Positions 43,546 to 51,166 of a stretch of DNA of 64,000 nucleotides are shown piece after piece. The DNA is from Devosia sp. (GTDB lineage Bacteria > Pseudomonadota > Alphaproteobacteria > Rhizobiales > Devosiaceae). The translations under genes and the position numbers were made by a program. The notes beneath the pieces were generated by a model. That model was not told the origin of the DNA and searched no databases. It saw nothing but the letters and a program-made list of their open reading frames with translations. The stretch covers positions 3,025,501 to 3,089,500 of the forward strand of contig NZ_CP075529.1 in assembly GCF_025809055.1 (NCBI RefSeq), written 5' to 3'. Within the stretch, counting starts at the first letter, position 1. The number at the start of each line of letters is the position of its first letter.

Positions 43546-44499
43546 TCAATGCCCTTCGTGGCCGGTCGCCGCATCGGCGGCGCTGCCGGCGGCCGGCAGC
43601 TCGATCGTGATCTCGCCGGCCTTCTCGAAGGTAAGGGTGACGCTGATCGCCTCGCCCTCGACGATGGGCGCGGTTAGGCCCAGGAACATGATGTGATAGC
43701 CGCCCGGCTCCAGAACGACGCTGCCCCCGGCCGGGATCACCAGGCCATCGGTCAACTGGCGCATCTTCATCACCTCGCCGTCCATGGCCATTTCGTGGAT
43801 TTGCGTGTCCTTGGCGATGGCGGATGTGACCGAAACCAGGCGGTCGTCCGCGCTGCCGGCATTGGCAATGGTGAGATAGCCGCCGCCAACCGGTGCATTG
43901 GGCAGGGTGGCGCGGGTGAAGGGGGCCGAAATGGTGAGATCGCCCAGGGTGATTTCGACGGGCTGGGCTGCGTGATGATGGGCATGTGCGTCGGCTGCGC
44001 CGGCGGTCAGGGTGACGCTTGGCGCGGGCATGTCGCCGGCCTCGTTGGTGTCGATCCAGGCTTCCTCGCCATTGGCGCATTCCTGAACAGCGGGGAAGTA
44101 GATCTTCCCGGGCTGCAGGGAACCGGCAAAGGTGCCGCGGAAGACGAACTCGTCATACCATTCGTTGGGCAGATTGCCGCCAGACCAAATGATTTCCCTG
44201 ACGCCTTCGCTCACTTCCGTACCGTGATCGAGATAGGTGTTTTCGTAAGGGCCGGTGACGGTTTCCAGCGTCCAGCCCGCCTTGGGCATGGGCTTGACTG
44301 AATAGAACCCCTCGGGAATCTGCACGCGAACGGTGTGGGTGGCCTCGGTGCCGCAGCCATGGGGCACGCGCAGGATGGCCTTGTAGGCCGCGCCGATATT
44401 GGCGTCCTGCACCTCGAAGGTGGAATGGGCAAAGCTTGTAGAGGCGAGCGCAATCAGCGTAGTGGCGGCCAGGCTGGCACGAACGAATGAGCGGATCAT
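43546..44499 (-). CDS. YcnI (DUF1775)-PCuAC fusion protein
   Basis: A 317-residue exported copper protein. The signal peptide ends in FA and the mature protein begins with His (HSTFEVQD), the N-terminal copper-binding His of YcnI domains; WSGGNLP supplies the conserved Trp. After a His-rich linker (DAHAHHHAAQ) comes a PCuAC domain with the H-x-M...M...H-x-M pattern (IHEMAMDG, MKMRQL, YHIMFLG). The two domains, often separate genes, are fused. GGAG lies 6 bases before the ATG. It probably passes copper to the SCO protein encoded next. Confidence 0.92.
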   Translation of the reverse strand: MIRSFVRASLAATTLIALASTSFAHSTFEVQDANIGAAYKAILRVPHGCGTEATHTVRVQIPEGFYSVKPMPKAGWTLETVTGPYENTYLDHGTEVSEGVREIIWSGGNLPNEWYDEFVFRGTFAGSLQPGKIYFPAVQECANGEEAWIDTNEAGDMPAPSVTLTAGAADAHAHHHAAQPVEITLGDLTISAPFTRATLPNAPVGGGYLTIANAGSADDRLVSVTSAIAKDTQIHEMAMDGEVMKMRQLTDGLVIPAGGSVVLEPGGYHIMFLGLTAPIVEGEAISVTLTFEKAGEITIELPAAGSAADAATGHEGH

Positions 44500-44554
44500 G
44501 ATGATCTCCGGACTTGAAACTGTCTGATGAGGCGGCGAACCGCCGGGGTCGGGA

Positions 44555-44944
44555 TCAGACGGAGACCGGAGGCGCGCGCGATTGCCCGACATGATCGGGG
44601 CGGATGGCGGCAAGGGGTGCCTGCGCTTCGGGCGGGGTCAGGACATCGGCGGCCGACACCGGCGCGATGGTGATGGCGGGGGGCACAATGGCGGCAAGCT
44701 GATGCTTGGACACGCCGGTGGCCGGGCATTTGACCGCGGTCGCCTCGACCGGTTGGCCATCTTCGTCCTGGGCCAGCGGCTGACAGACCGACCAGCTTTC
44801 GAGCGTCGAATAGCCCATGGCATTGAGGTCGCGCTGCAGGCCCGCCGCCTGGTGCAGCGGCAAGAGCAGGGTGAGCACATAGATGGCCAGCACCGCAAAC
44901 GCGGCGCCGGTTTCGCGCATCATCCTGGTCCAGGGCAAGGCCAT
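44555..44944 (-). CDS. DUF2946-like exported protein
   Basis: A 129-residue protein with an N-terminal hydrophobic segment (AFAVLAIYVLTLLLPLHQAAG). A periplasmic part with two Cys (SVCQPLA, VKCPATG) follows, then a Pro/Ala-rich tail ending PPEAQAPLAAIRPDH. The pattern resembles DUF2946 proteins found beside copper genes. The start at 44944 follows GAGAGGA. It is first in the minus-strand run leading to YcnI-PCuAC and SCO. Function is not established. Confidence 0.6.
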   Translation of the reverse strand: MALPWTRMMRETGAAFAVLAIYVLTLLLPLHQAAGLQRDLNAMGYSTLESWSVCQPLAQDEDGQPVEATAVKCPATGVSKHQLAAIVPPAITIAPVSAADVLTPPEAQAPLAAIRPDHVGQSRAPPVSV

Positions 44945-45035
44945 TGCATGTCCTCTCACATGTCTGGATTAGCGCGCCTTGCCGGTCCGCTCAAGCGGTG
45001 GCAGCACATCCACGATGTCGCAGGGCTTGCCTACA

Positions 45036-45054
45036 GATTAGAATGGTTCTAATC
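45036..45054. promoter_or_regulatory. ICE-like box 1 upstream of mbfA
   Basis: GATTAGAA-TGG-TTCTAATC, a perfect dyad with 8-bp arms. It matches the iron-control element pattern (TTTAGAA-N3-TTCTAAA) bound by Irr in rhizobia at most positions. Its centre is 22 bp from box 2. Confidence 0.75.
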
Positions 45055-45056
45055 AT

Positions 45057-45077
45057 AGTTTGGAATCATTCCAAACT
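45057..45077. promoter_or_regulatory. ICE-like box 2 upstream of mbfA
   Basis: AGTTTGGAA-TCA-TTCCAAACT, a perfect dyad with 9-bp arms ending 12 bases before the mbfA start codon. Irr bound here would block ribosome-site transcription or initiation. The change of AGAA to GGAA departs from the classic ICE. Confidence 0.7.
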
Positions 45078-45089
45078 GATGGATATGTC

Positions 45090-46070
45090 ATGTTTCGTCT
45101 CTGGCCCGACAATCGCCGCGAATTTTCCACCCTGTCCGAGCGCGAAATCCTTTCCCTCGCCATAGCCGCCGAGGAAGAGGATGGGCGCATCTATTCGGAA
45201 TTCGCGGCGCGGCTGGGCGAGACCTATCCGGGCAGCGGCGCGCTGTTCGAAGGCATGGCGGCGGAGGAAGACGAGCACCGCCGGAGGCTGCTCGATCTCT
45301 ATGTCGCGCGCTTCGGCATGCGGCTGGTGCCGATCCGGCGCGAACATGTGCGCGGCTTTCTCGGGCGCAAGCCGATCTGGCTGCAGAAAACCCTGACCCT
45401 CGAACAGGCCCGCCAGCAGATATGGGAAATGGAAGAGGGCGCCTACCACTTCTATCTGGCCGCCGCCGAACAGGTGACCGATGCCGGCATCCGCAAGCTC
45501 CTGGGTGACCTCGCGGCTGCCGAAAAGGGTCATGCCAAACGCGCCGACCAGATCGAGGAGCGGGTTCTGGGGGCGGCCGAACGCGAAGCGGAAAGCCACC
45601 AGGCGCATCGCCAGTTCGTCTTGACCTATGTGCAGCCGGGGCTGGCGGGGCTGATGGATGGATCGGTATCGACGCTGGCCCCGGTCTTTGCGGCCGCCTT
45701 TGCCACCGGGGACACGCACCAGACCTTTCTGGTGGGCCTCGCTGCGGCGGTCGGCGCCGGCATCTCCATGGGCTTTACCGAAGCGGCCTCCGACGATGGC
45801 AAACTGACCGGGCGCGGATCGCCGATCAAGCGCGGCCTGGCCGCCGGGGTGATGACGGCCTTGGGCGGGCTCGGTCACGCGCTGCCCTATCTCATCGCCA
45901 ATTTCCACTTCGCGACGACGGTCGCCATCGTGGTGGTGCTGATCGAGCTCTGGGCCATCGCCTATATCCAGAAGCGGCATATGCAGACCCCGTTCTGGCG
46001 GGCGGTGATGCAGGTGGTCCTGGGCGGTTCGCTGGTCTTTGCCGCCGGTATCCTGATCGGCAGCGCCTGA
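45090..46070 (+). CDS. mbfA: MbfA-type rubrerythrin/VIT1 fusion iron exporter
   Basis: A 326-residue membrane protein. The N-terminal ferritin-like domain (about residues 15-160) has the expected Glu/His helices: AAEEEDGRIYSEFA, EGMAAEEDEHRRRL, EMEEGAYHFYLAAAEQ, GDLAAAEKGHAKR. The C-terminal VIT1/CCC1-like part has five hydrophobic segments (TYVQPGLAGLMDGSVSTLAP, AAAVGAGISMGFTEAASDD). MbfA exports iron under excess and in Agrobacterium and Bradyrhizobium is repressed by Irr. The start at 45090 is the only ATG in frame near the boxes; the ribosome site is weak. Confidence 0.92.
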   Translation: MFRLWPDNRREFSTLSEREILSLAIAAEEEDGRIYSEFAARLGETYPGSGALFEGMAAEEDEHRRRLLDLYVARFGMRLVPIRREHVRGFLGRKPIWLQKTLTLEQARQQIWEMEEGAYHFYLAAAEQVTDAGIRKLLGDLAAAEKGHAKRADQIEERVLGAAEREAESHQAHRQFVLTYVQPGLAGLMDGSVSTLAPVFAAAFATGDTHQTFLVGLAAAVGAGISMGFTEAASDDGKLTGRGSPIKRGLAAGVMTALGGLGHALPYLIANFHFATTVAIVVVLIELWAIAYIQKRHMQTPFWRAVMQVVLGGSLVFAAGILIGSA

Positions 46071-46106
46071 CGAGGCGGGCAGCCTGGCGTTGACCGCGAA
46101 GCCTTC

Positions 46107-46162
46107 GCCCCTCACCCCCGCCCTCTCCCCAAGGGGGCGAGGGGGCGATGGAGGCGATGGTT
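46107..46162. repeat. Palindromic intergenic element
   Basis: CCCTCACCCCCGCCCTCTCCCC facing GGGGGCGAGGG, followed by GCGATGGAGGCGATGG. It is nearly the same as 31957-32008. It fills the gap between mbfA and the convergent membrane-protein gene. Confidence 0.75.
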
Positions 46163-46166
46163 CAGT

Positions 46167-46592
46167 TCACGGTGAAATGCTTTGGGCAACGGCGTTGCGG
46201 CCGCGGGCGCCCATGGCCATCAGGCCGAGCATGGCGGCAAACAGCACCCATTGCGGCATGGGCCAGAGGCTGGCGAACCAGTTGAGCCCCAGGACAATGA
46301 ACAGGAGGGCAATCAGCAGGAACTGTCCGCCCACGACCATGAGGACCGGCAGCCTCCAGCCGGGGTGCCGGGCGGCCCAGAAGCAGGCCAGAGCCGCCAG
46401 CAGCAGGAGGCCGGTCACGTGGTGCCAGAGCACATCGACGACGCCCTTGACCATGACCGGAACGGCGCTGGAAAGCAGCGGCGCCATGATCTCCGGCGCG
46501 CCGGCCAGGACATGAATGGCCGCGGTGGCGAGGCTGAGCGTGGCTGCGGCGACGAACCACCAATTGGTGGCGGCAGGCTTTGGTTCGGGCAT
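46167..46592 (-). CDS. Small membrane protein controlled with a TetR regulator
   Basis: A 141-residue protein with four predicted transmembrane segments (WWFVAAATLSLATAAIHVLAG, VTGLLLLAALACFWAA, LPVLMVVGGQFLLIALLFIVLGL, WVLFAAMLGLMAMGA). A His-His pair lies in VLWHHVTG. I do not recognise a named family. GGAAAGGAA precedes the start. It is divergent from a TetR gene across a gap with two palindromes, so it is very likely the regulator's target. Confidence 0.75.
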   Translation of the reverse strand: MPEPKPAATNWWFVAAATLSLATAAIHVLAGAPEIMAPLLSSAVPVMVKGVVDVLWHHVTGLLLLAALACFWAARHPGWRLPVLMVVGGQFLLIALLFIVLGLNWFASLWPMPQWVLFAAMLGLMAMGARGRNAVAQSISP

Positions 46593-46605
46593 GACGGTTC
46601 CTTTC

Positions 46606-46621
46606 CATACGGTGCCGTATG
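46606..46621. promoter_or_regulatory. TetR operator, site 1
   Basis: CATACGGTGCCGTATG, a 16-bp dyad with one central mismatch, 14 bases upstream of the membrane-protein start codon. The same half-site CATACG occurs in site 2. Confidence 0.75.
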
Positions 46622-46646
46622 TTTACGTCTGAGCTTGCTAAGAGTC

Positions 46647-46662
46647 CATACGGCAGCGTATG
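46647..46662. promoter_or_regulatory. TetR operator, site 2
   Basis: CATACGGCAGCGTATG, a 16-bp dyad, 28 bases before the TetR start codon. It shares the half-site and spacing with 46606-46621, centre to centre 41 bp. The pair should allow control of both divergent genes. Confidence 0.75.
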
Positions 46663-46690
46663 GCTGTGACGCCCTGACGCAGCAAAGGAC

Positions 46691-47269
46691 ATGGCCGTGG
46701 CCAAGCGCCCGTTGACCCGCACCGACTGGATCCTCGCCGGTCTTTCGGCCCTGGCCGAAAGTGGGGTCGAGGCCGTGCGCGTCGAGCCCCTGGCGCGGCG
46801 GCTCAAGACATCCAAGGGTTCCTTCTACTGGCACTTTGCCGACCGGCCGGCCCTGCTCGCGGCCATGCTCGAGCTGTGGGAAAGCGAGGGCACCGGGGCG
46901 GTGATTGCGGCCATCGATCCGGACCTGCCCGCGGCCGGCAAACTGCGTGAACTCGTCCGCCTGGCGCTGTTGCCGGTCGATCAGGGCATCGACGTCGCCC
47001 CCACCGAGGCGGCGCTCAGGGCCTGGGCGTCCGAAGACAGCGCCATCGCGCCCCGGGTCGCCAATGTGGACGCCCAGCGTGTCGCCTATCTTGAAGGCCT
47101 TGCCGGGCAATTGGGCTATGACGCGGGAACTGCCGCCGCGCTTGCCCGGGGACTCTACATGGCCCTGCTGGGCCTTTATGCGACACGCCGCTACGCCCCG
47201 TCGCTGGCTGTGGATTCCGCCCTCATCATCCTGGCCGAGCAGATGATCGCTGCCGCCCCAGACGGGTGA
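46691..47269 (+). CDS. TetR family transcriptional regulator
   Basis: A 192-residue repressor. The N-terminal HTH is ALAESGVEAVRVEPLARRLKTSKGSFYWHFADRPALLAAML, followed by an all-helical ligand domain. It is divergent from a four-pass membrane protein gene, with two CATACG-type palindromes between. A GTG at 46697 is an alternative start with better spacing to AAAGGA. The alpha/beta hydrolase gene follows on the same strand. Confidence 0.92.
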   Translation: MAVAKRPLTRTDWILAGLSALAESGVEAVRVEPLARRLKTSKGSFYWHFADRPALLAAMLELWESEGTGAVIAAIDPDLPAAGKLRELVRLALLPVDQGIDVAPTEAALRAWASEDSAIAPRVANVDAQRVAYLEGLAGQLGYDAGTAAALARGLYMALLGLYATRRYAPSLAVDSALIILAEQMIAAAPDG

Positions 47270-47307
47270 TCTGGTCCGGCGGCGCAGTTGCCGCTATATC
47301 CGCGCCC

Positions 47308-48135
47308 ATGGACACACACACCTTTCACGCCAGTGACGGGACAAGGCTGGTCTATGCCGATTGTGGCAAGCCGGACGGCCCGGCCGTGGTGCTGTGCCAT
47401 GGCCTGGGCGCGGGCGCGGCGCAGTTTGGTGCCGATGCGGCCTGGCTGTCGGAGCGGGGCTATCGCGTTCTGGTGCCCGATCTGCGCGGGCATGGCGCCT
47501 CCGGAACGCCGCCCGAGCCGGAACAGCTGTCCTATTCGCTCGACCGTCTGGCCCGCGACCAGATCGAGATGCTCGACCATGCCGGGATGGGCCGCGTGCA
47601 TTGGGCCGGCAATTCGCTGGGCGGCATTATCGGCCTGGTGCTGGCGGCGCACCATCCGGAACGGCTGGCCTCGCTCGCCACCTTCGGCACCGCCCTCAGC
47701 CTCGACCTGCCCGCCTGGACCGGCCGCATGGTGACCCTGTTCGATGCGGTGCCGGGGCGGGCAATCACGGCCAGAATGACCGCCTGGTCAACGACCCGCA
47801 ACCGCACAGCGCGGCCTTTGGTGGAACACCTGCTCGGCCAATATGATGGACGGGCGGTGGCGGCCATAACCGACACGGTGCGCCGATACGACCTAACAAG
47901 TGCCGCGACGGGATGGGCCGGACCCGGCCTCGTCCTGGTCGGGGGGCGGGACGCGGCGGTGAACCGGGCGCTGCGCCCGCAACTGGCCGCCTTGCGGGAC
48001 CGCCGCAACTGGCGGGTTGCCGAACTGCCCGAGGGTGGCCATTGCGCCAATCTCGATGCCACCGAGGATTGGCGCGCGGCGCTGGTCAGCTTCTGGCGGG
48101 AAGCGGCCGCGTCATCGCCCGCTGGCGCATCCTGA
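47308..48135 (+). CDS. Alpha/beta hydrolase
   Basis: A 275-residue hydrolase of the 3-oxoadipate enol-lactonase / haloperoxidase-like group. The oxyanion motif is VVLCHGLGAG, the nucleophile elbow is AGNSLGG (Ser), the acid is Asp in VGGRDAAV, and the catalytic His is in EGGHCANLD. The start at 47308 has little ribosome-site support; an upstream GTG at 47266 overlaps the TetR stop. The 3' end overlaps the DUF2306 gene tail to tail by 50 bases. Substrate is unknown. Confidence 0.88.
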   Translation: MDTHTFHASDGTRLVYADCGKPDGPAVVLCHGLGAGAAQFGADAAWLSERGYRVLVPDLRGHGASGTPPEPEQLSYSLDRLARDQIEMLDHAGMGRVHWAGNSLGGIIGLVLAAHHPERLASLATFGTALSLDLPAWTGRMVTLFDAVPGRAITARMTAWSTTRNRTARPLVEHLLGQYDGRAVAAITDTVRRYDLTSAATGWAGPGLVLVGGRDAAVNRALRPQLAALRDRRNWRVAELPEGGHCANLDATEDWRAALVSFWREAAASSPAGAS

Positions 48136-48601
48136 ACCAGGCAAAGGCCGAAATGCCCAGCACGAGACTGATCGCGATGCCCGATTGCAGCCAGCCGGCA
48201 TCGGGACCGAACAGGACCTCATGCATCCGCCGCCCCGGCAGCAGGGTGAAGGCCCCGGCCAGCATCAGCGCGCCGGTATAAAGGCCCTGCATTTCGGCGC
48301 GATGACGGCGAATATCGTGATCGACCAGAATGGCGCGCAGGCCGTTGAACACGCTGACATAGGTGAACAGCGAAAACAGGTGGATGGGGCTGAAGGGGCC
48401 GATCAGGCGGATTTCGGTGATGAACAGGGCACTGGTGGCGGTGACCAGCATGAGGCCGATCCACACCCGCCCCAACGCCCGATGCAGAAGCGTGCCCTTG
48501 CGGCGCCAGAGCACAAGGGCCCCGAGAACGGTGGCGGCGATGGCGGAGAAGGCGTGAATCTGGATGGCGAGGCTGGCCTCGAGCAGGGGGTGCAGGCTCA
48601 T
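48086..48601 (-). CDS. DUF2306 membrane protein
   Basis: A 171-residue protein with four predicted transmembrane segments. Family marks are LAIQIHAFSAIAATVLGALVLWRRKGTLLHRALGRVW and TSALFITEIRLIGPFSPIHLFSLFTY, with His residues that could bind haem or metal. The start at 48601 is preferred to a TTG at 48622. The last ~16 codons overlap the hydrolase gene on the other strand. Confidence 0.85.
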   Translation of the reverse strand: MSLHPLLEASLAIQIHAFSAIAATVLGALVLWRRKGTLLHRALGRVWIGLMLVTATSALFITEIRLIGPFSPIHLFSLFTYVSVFNGLRAILVDHDIRRHRAEMQGLYTGALMLAGAFTLLPGRRMHEVLFGPDAGWLQSGIAISLVLGISAFAWFRMRQRAMTRPLPARS

Positions 48602-48692
48602 CTGTGATTTTCCGGGGTTCAACTTGCCCCGCCGTCATCAACCGCTATCATGATGGCCGCAAATCGCTTTTCCCGAACGACCGGCCCGCTTC

Positions 48693-49535
48693 GTGAACGA
48701 CAGACCGCTGCATTCCACGCTTCGCGAAATGCGCGACATTTCGCGCGATGGCCGCGTCTGGGTGGCGCTGTTGCTGCTGGGGCTGGTGGCAGGCCTCGTC
48801 GGACCATTCGGTACATTCGAGAACATGGCGCCGCTGCCGCGCATCGCCTACTGGATCGCCATCGTCACCGGCACCGGGGCCATTGGCACCCTGATCGCCG
48901 GCTGGGTCGAGCGGGCATTGGCAGACCGCCTGCCGCCGCTGCCTGCCGCTGGCCTGGCCGGGGCCATTGCCGGGCCGCCCATCGCCCTGGCCGTGGTGCT
49001 GCTCAACATGGCCATGTTCGGCACCGAGGTGACGGTCATTGGGTTGGCGCCGCTGATCTTCTACTGCACGCTGATTTCCGCGGCGGTGACGGTGCTGGGC
49101 GCCGTCTTTGCCCGGAAAGAGCCGGTGCCGGTTTCAGGCGCGGAAGGCGGAGTCGCGGAGGCGCCCGCACCTGCGCTGCTCGAGCGCCTGCCGCGGCCGC
49201 AGCGCGGACGCCTGCTCCACATTGCCGTCTCGGACCACTATGTCGATGTCACCACAGACAAGGGGACGGTGCTGGTACTGATGCGCCTCTCCGATGCCAT
49301 TCGCGAAACCAGCCCCACCGCAGGCCTGCAAGTGCATCGCTCGCACTGGGTGGCGCTCGACGCCATAAGGCGCGCATTGCGCAGCAGCGGCAAGCCGATG
49401 CTTGAACTGGAAAACGGCGTCCTCGTTCCGGTCAGCCGCACCTTCATGCCGGCGGCGAAAGCGGCGGGCCTGTTCGGCGCCGGCGGGTCTGGGCCAGCCC
49501 GGACGGGGCCAATGGAAAACGGCGATCAGGCGTAA
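48693..49535 (+). CDS. Membrane-bound LytTR-domain transcriptional regulator
   Basis: A 280-residue protein with four predicted membrane segments in the first ~145 residues (VWVALLLLGLVAGLVGPF, IAYWIAIVTGTGAIGTLIAG, GLAGAIAGPPIALAVVLL, LIFYCTLISAAVTVLGAVF). A linker is followed by a LytTR DNA-binding domain (about 165-265: LLHIAVSDHYVDVTTDKGTVLV, LQVHRSHWVALDAI). The start is a GTG at 48693. Its end overlaps the GMC oxidoreductase gene by 10 bases tail to tail. Membrane LytTR proteins usually sense a signal directly; the target is unknown. Confidence 0.85.
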   Translation: MNDRPLHSTLREMRDISRDGRVWVALLLLGLVAGLVGPFGTFENMAPLPRIAYWIAIVTGTGAIGTLIAGWVERALADRLPPLPAAGLAGAIAGPPIALAVVLLNMAMFGTEVTVIGLAPLIFYCTLISAAVTVLGAVFARKEPVPVSGAEGGVAEAPAPALLERLPRPQRGRLLHIAVSDHYVDVTTDKGTVLVLMRLSDAIRETSPTAGLQVHRSHWVALDAIRRALRSSGKPMLELENGVLVPVSRTFMPAAKAAGLFGAGGSGPARTGPMENGDQA

Positions 49536-51145
49536 CTGGCGGCGATGAGGCTGGCGGCCTTGCTGCCGATGGCCATGGCCGGGGCATTGGTATTGCCCGA
49601 GACGATCTGCGGCATGATCGAGCAATCGATGACCCGCAGGCCCTCGACACCGCGCACCTTGAGGTCGCCGCCGACAACGGCGGTCGGATCGTCAGCCCGG
49701 CCCATGCGCAGTGTACCGACCGGGTGATAGTTGGTCTTGACGGTCTGGCCGCAATAACTGGCCAGCGCCGCCGGATCGTCCATGACGGCCTGGCCGGGCA
49801 GCAATTCGGTGGCGATCTTTTCGGCCAGCGGCGCAGCGCCAAGGAGGCGCCGGGCTTCGCCCAGCGCGCCGATGGTGAGGCGCAGATCATCCGCATCGCC
49901 GAAGAAATTGCAGTCGACCAGCGGCTGGTCGTCCGGATTGGCCGAGCGCAGGCGCACGCTGCCCCGCGCCTTGGGGCGCAACAGGCATGAGGTGAAGGTC
50001 ACGCCCCAGGTCGGCTCGGCCGCCGAAACATCGCGGTCGAGATAGACGATGGGCGCGCAATAGAGCTGGATGGTCGGCCGCTCGCCGCCGTCGGGGTCGA
50101 AGAACAGGCAGGCCTCGATGCCGGTCGTGGTCACCGGGCCGGTATTGGTGAGCAGATATTGCAGCCCGTTGCGCACCATGTTCCAGCCCTTGTCCTGGCC
50201 GAAATAGCCCGAGGGCTCACGGGTGGTGGCAATGACCGGGACTTCGTGGTGATCCTGCAGATTGGCGCCGACCCCGGCGATATCGGCAATGACCGCAATG
50301 CCGTGCTGGCGCAGATGATCGGCAGGGCCGACGCCGGACAGCATCATCAGCTTGGCGCTATTATAGGTGCCGGCGCCCACCAGCACCTCGCGACCGGCCC
50401 GCACGGTGACGGTTTCGCCGTTTCGCCGATAGGTGACGCCGACGGCGCGGTGGTTTTCGATCAGGATGCGATCAACCCGCGCCTCGGTGACGATGGTGAG
50501 CCGCGGATCGCCGGCCAGGGGGGCGAGAAAGGCGCGCACGACATCGGAACGTTCGCGATAGCGGCCCCATTGGCCATAGGTGTGCTGCATGATGCCGACG
50601 CCGCGCTGGTCGGCGCCGTTGAAATCGGCATTGGCCCTGTGGCCCAGCCCCTGGGCAGCGGCGATGAAATCGTGGGTGGTCTGTGTGGTGTAACCGGGAT
50701 CATCAACCTTGAGCGGACCGCCGCGTCCATGGAAGCCGTCGCTGAGCCGTGCATTGTCCTCGATTCCGGTGAAATGCGGCAACAGGTCCGCATAGGACCA
50801 GTCGTGGTTGGAACCGAGCGTTTTGGCCCAGCCGTCATAGTCTTCGGCCTGGCCGCGCATATAGACCATGGCATTGACCGAGGAGCCGCCGCCCAGAACC
50901 TTGGCCACCGGGACGATGGGGGCTCGGCCGCCCAGCTGCGGCTGGGCTACGGTCTGGTGCATTTCCAGAAACGTGTCCTGCGCCAGGTATTTCATGTAAC
51001 CGGCGGGCATGGCCATGATGCGATTGGTGTGGGCCCGGCCGCGCTCGATCATCAGCACCGAATAGCCGAACTCCCGAACCAGCCGATGGGCGGCAACCGA
51101 AGCCGCCGAGCCGCCGCCGACAATGATGAAATCGGGTTCTGCCAT
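49526..51145 (-). CDS. GMC family oxidoreductase (choline/alcohol dehydrogenase-like)
   Basis: A 539-residue flavoprotein. The FAD-binding motif FIIVGGGSAASVAAHRL is at the N-terminus, GGSSVNAMVYMRGQ is the first GMC signature, and GAGTYNSAKLMMLSGVGPADHL is the second. The C-terminal catalytic region has YHPVGTLRMG, giving the His. GGAGG lies 6 bases before ATG 51145; ATG 51151 overlaps it. It starts 21 bases after a LysR gene on the same strand. The alcohol substrate is not evident. Confidence 0.92.
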   Translation of the reverse strand: MAEPDFIIVGGGSAASVAAHRLVREFGYSVLMIERGRAHTNRIMAMPAGYMKYLAQDTFLEMHQTVAQPQLGGRAPIVPVAKVLGGGSSVNAMVYMRGQAEDYDGWAKTLGSNHDWSYADLLPHFTGIEDNARLSDGFHGRGGPLKVDDPGYTTQTTHDFIAAAQGLGHRANADFNGADQRGVGIMQHTYGQWGRYRERSDVVRAFLAPLAGDPRLTIVTEARVDRILIENHRAVGVTYRRNGETVTVRAGREVLVGAGTYNSAKLMMLSGVGPADHLRQHGIAVIADIAGVGANLQDHHEVPVIATTREPSGYFGQDKGWNMVRNGLQYLLTNTGPVTTTGIEACLFFDPDGGERPTIQLYCAPIVYLDRDVSAAEPTWGVTFTSCLLRPKARGSVRLRSANPDDQPLVDCNFFGDADDLRLTIGALGEARRLLGAAPLAEKIATELLPGQAVMDDPAALASYCGQTVKTNYHPVGTLRMGRADDPTAVVGGDLKVRGVEGLRVIDCSIMPQIVSGNTNAPAMAIGSKAASLIAASYA

Positions 51146-51166
51146 GCTCATCCTCCGGCGACGAGA

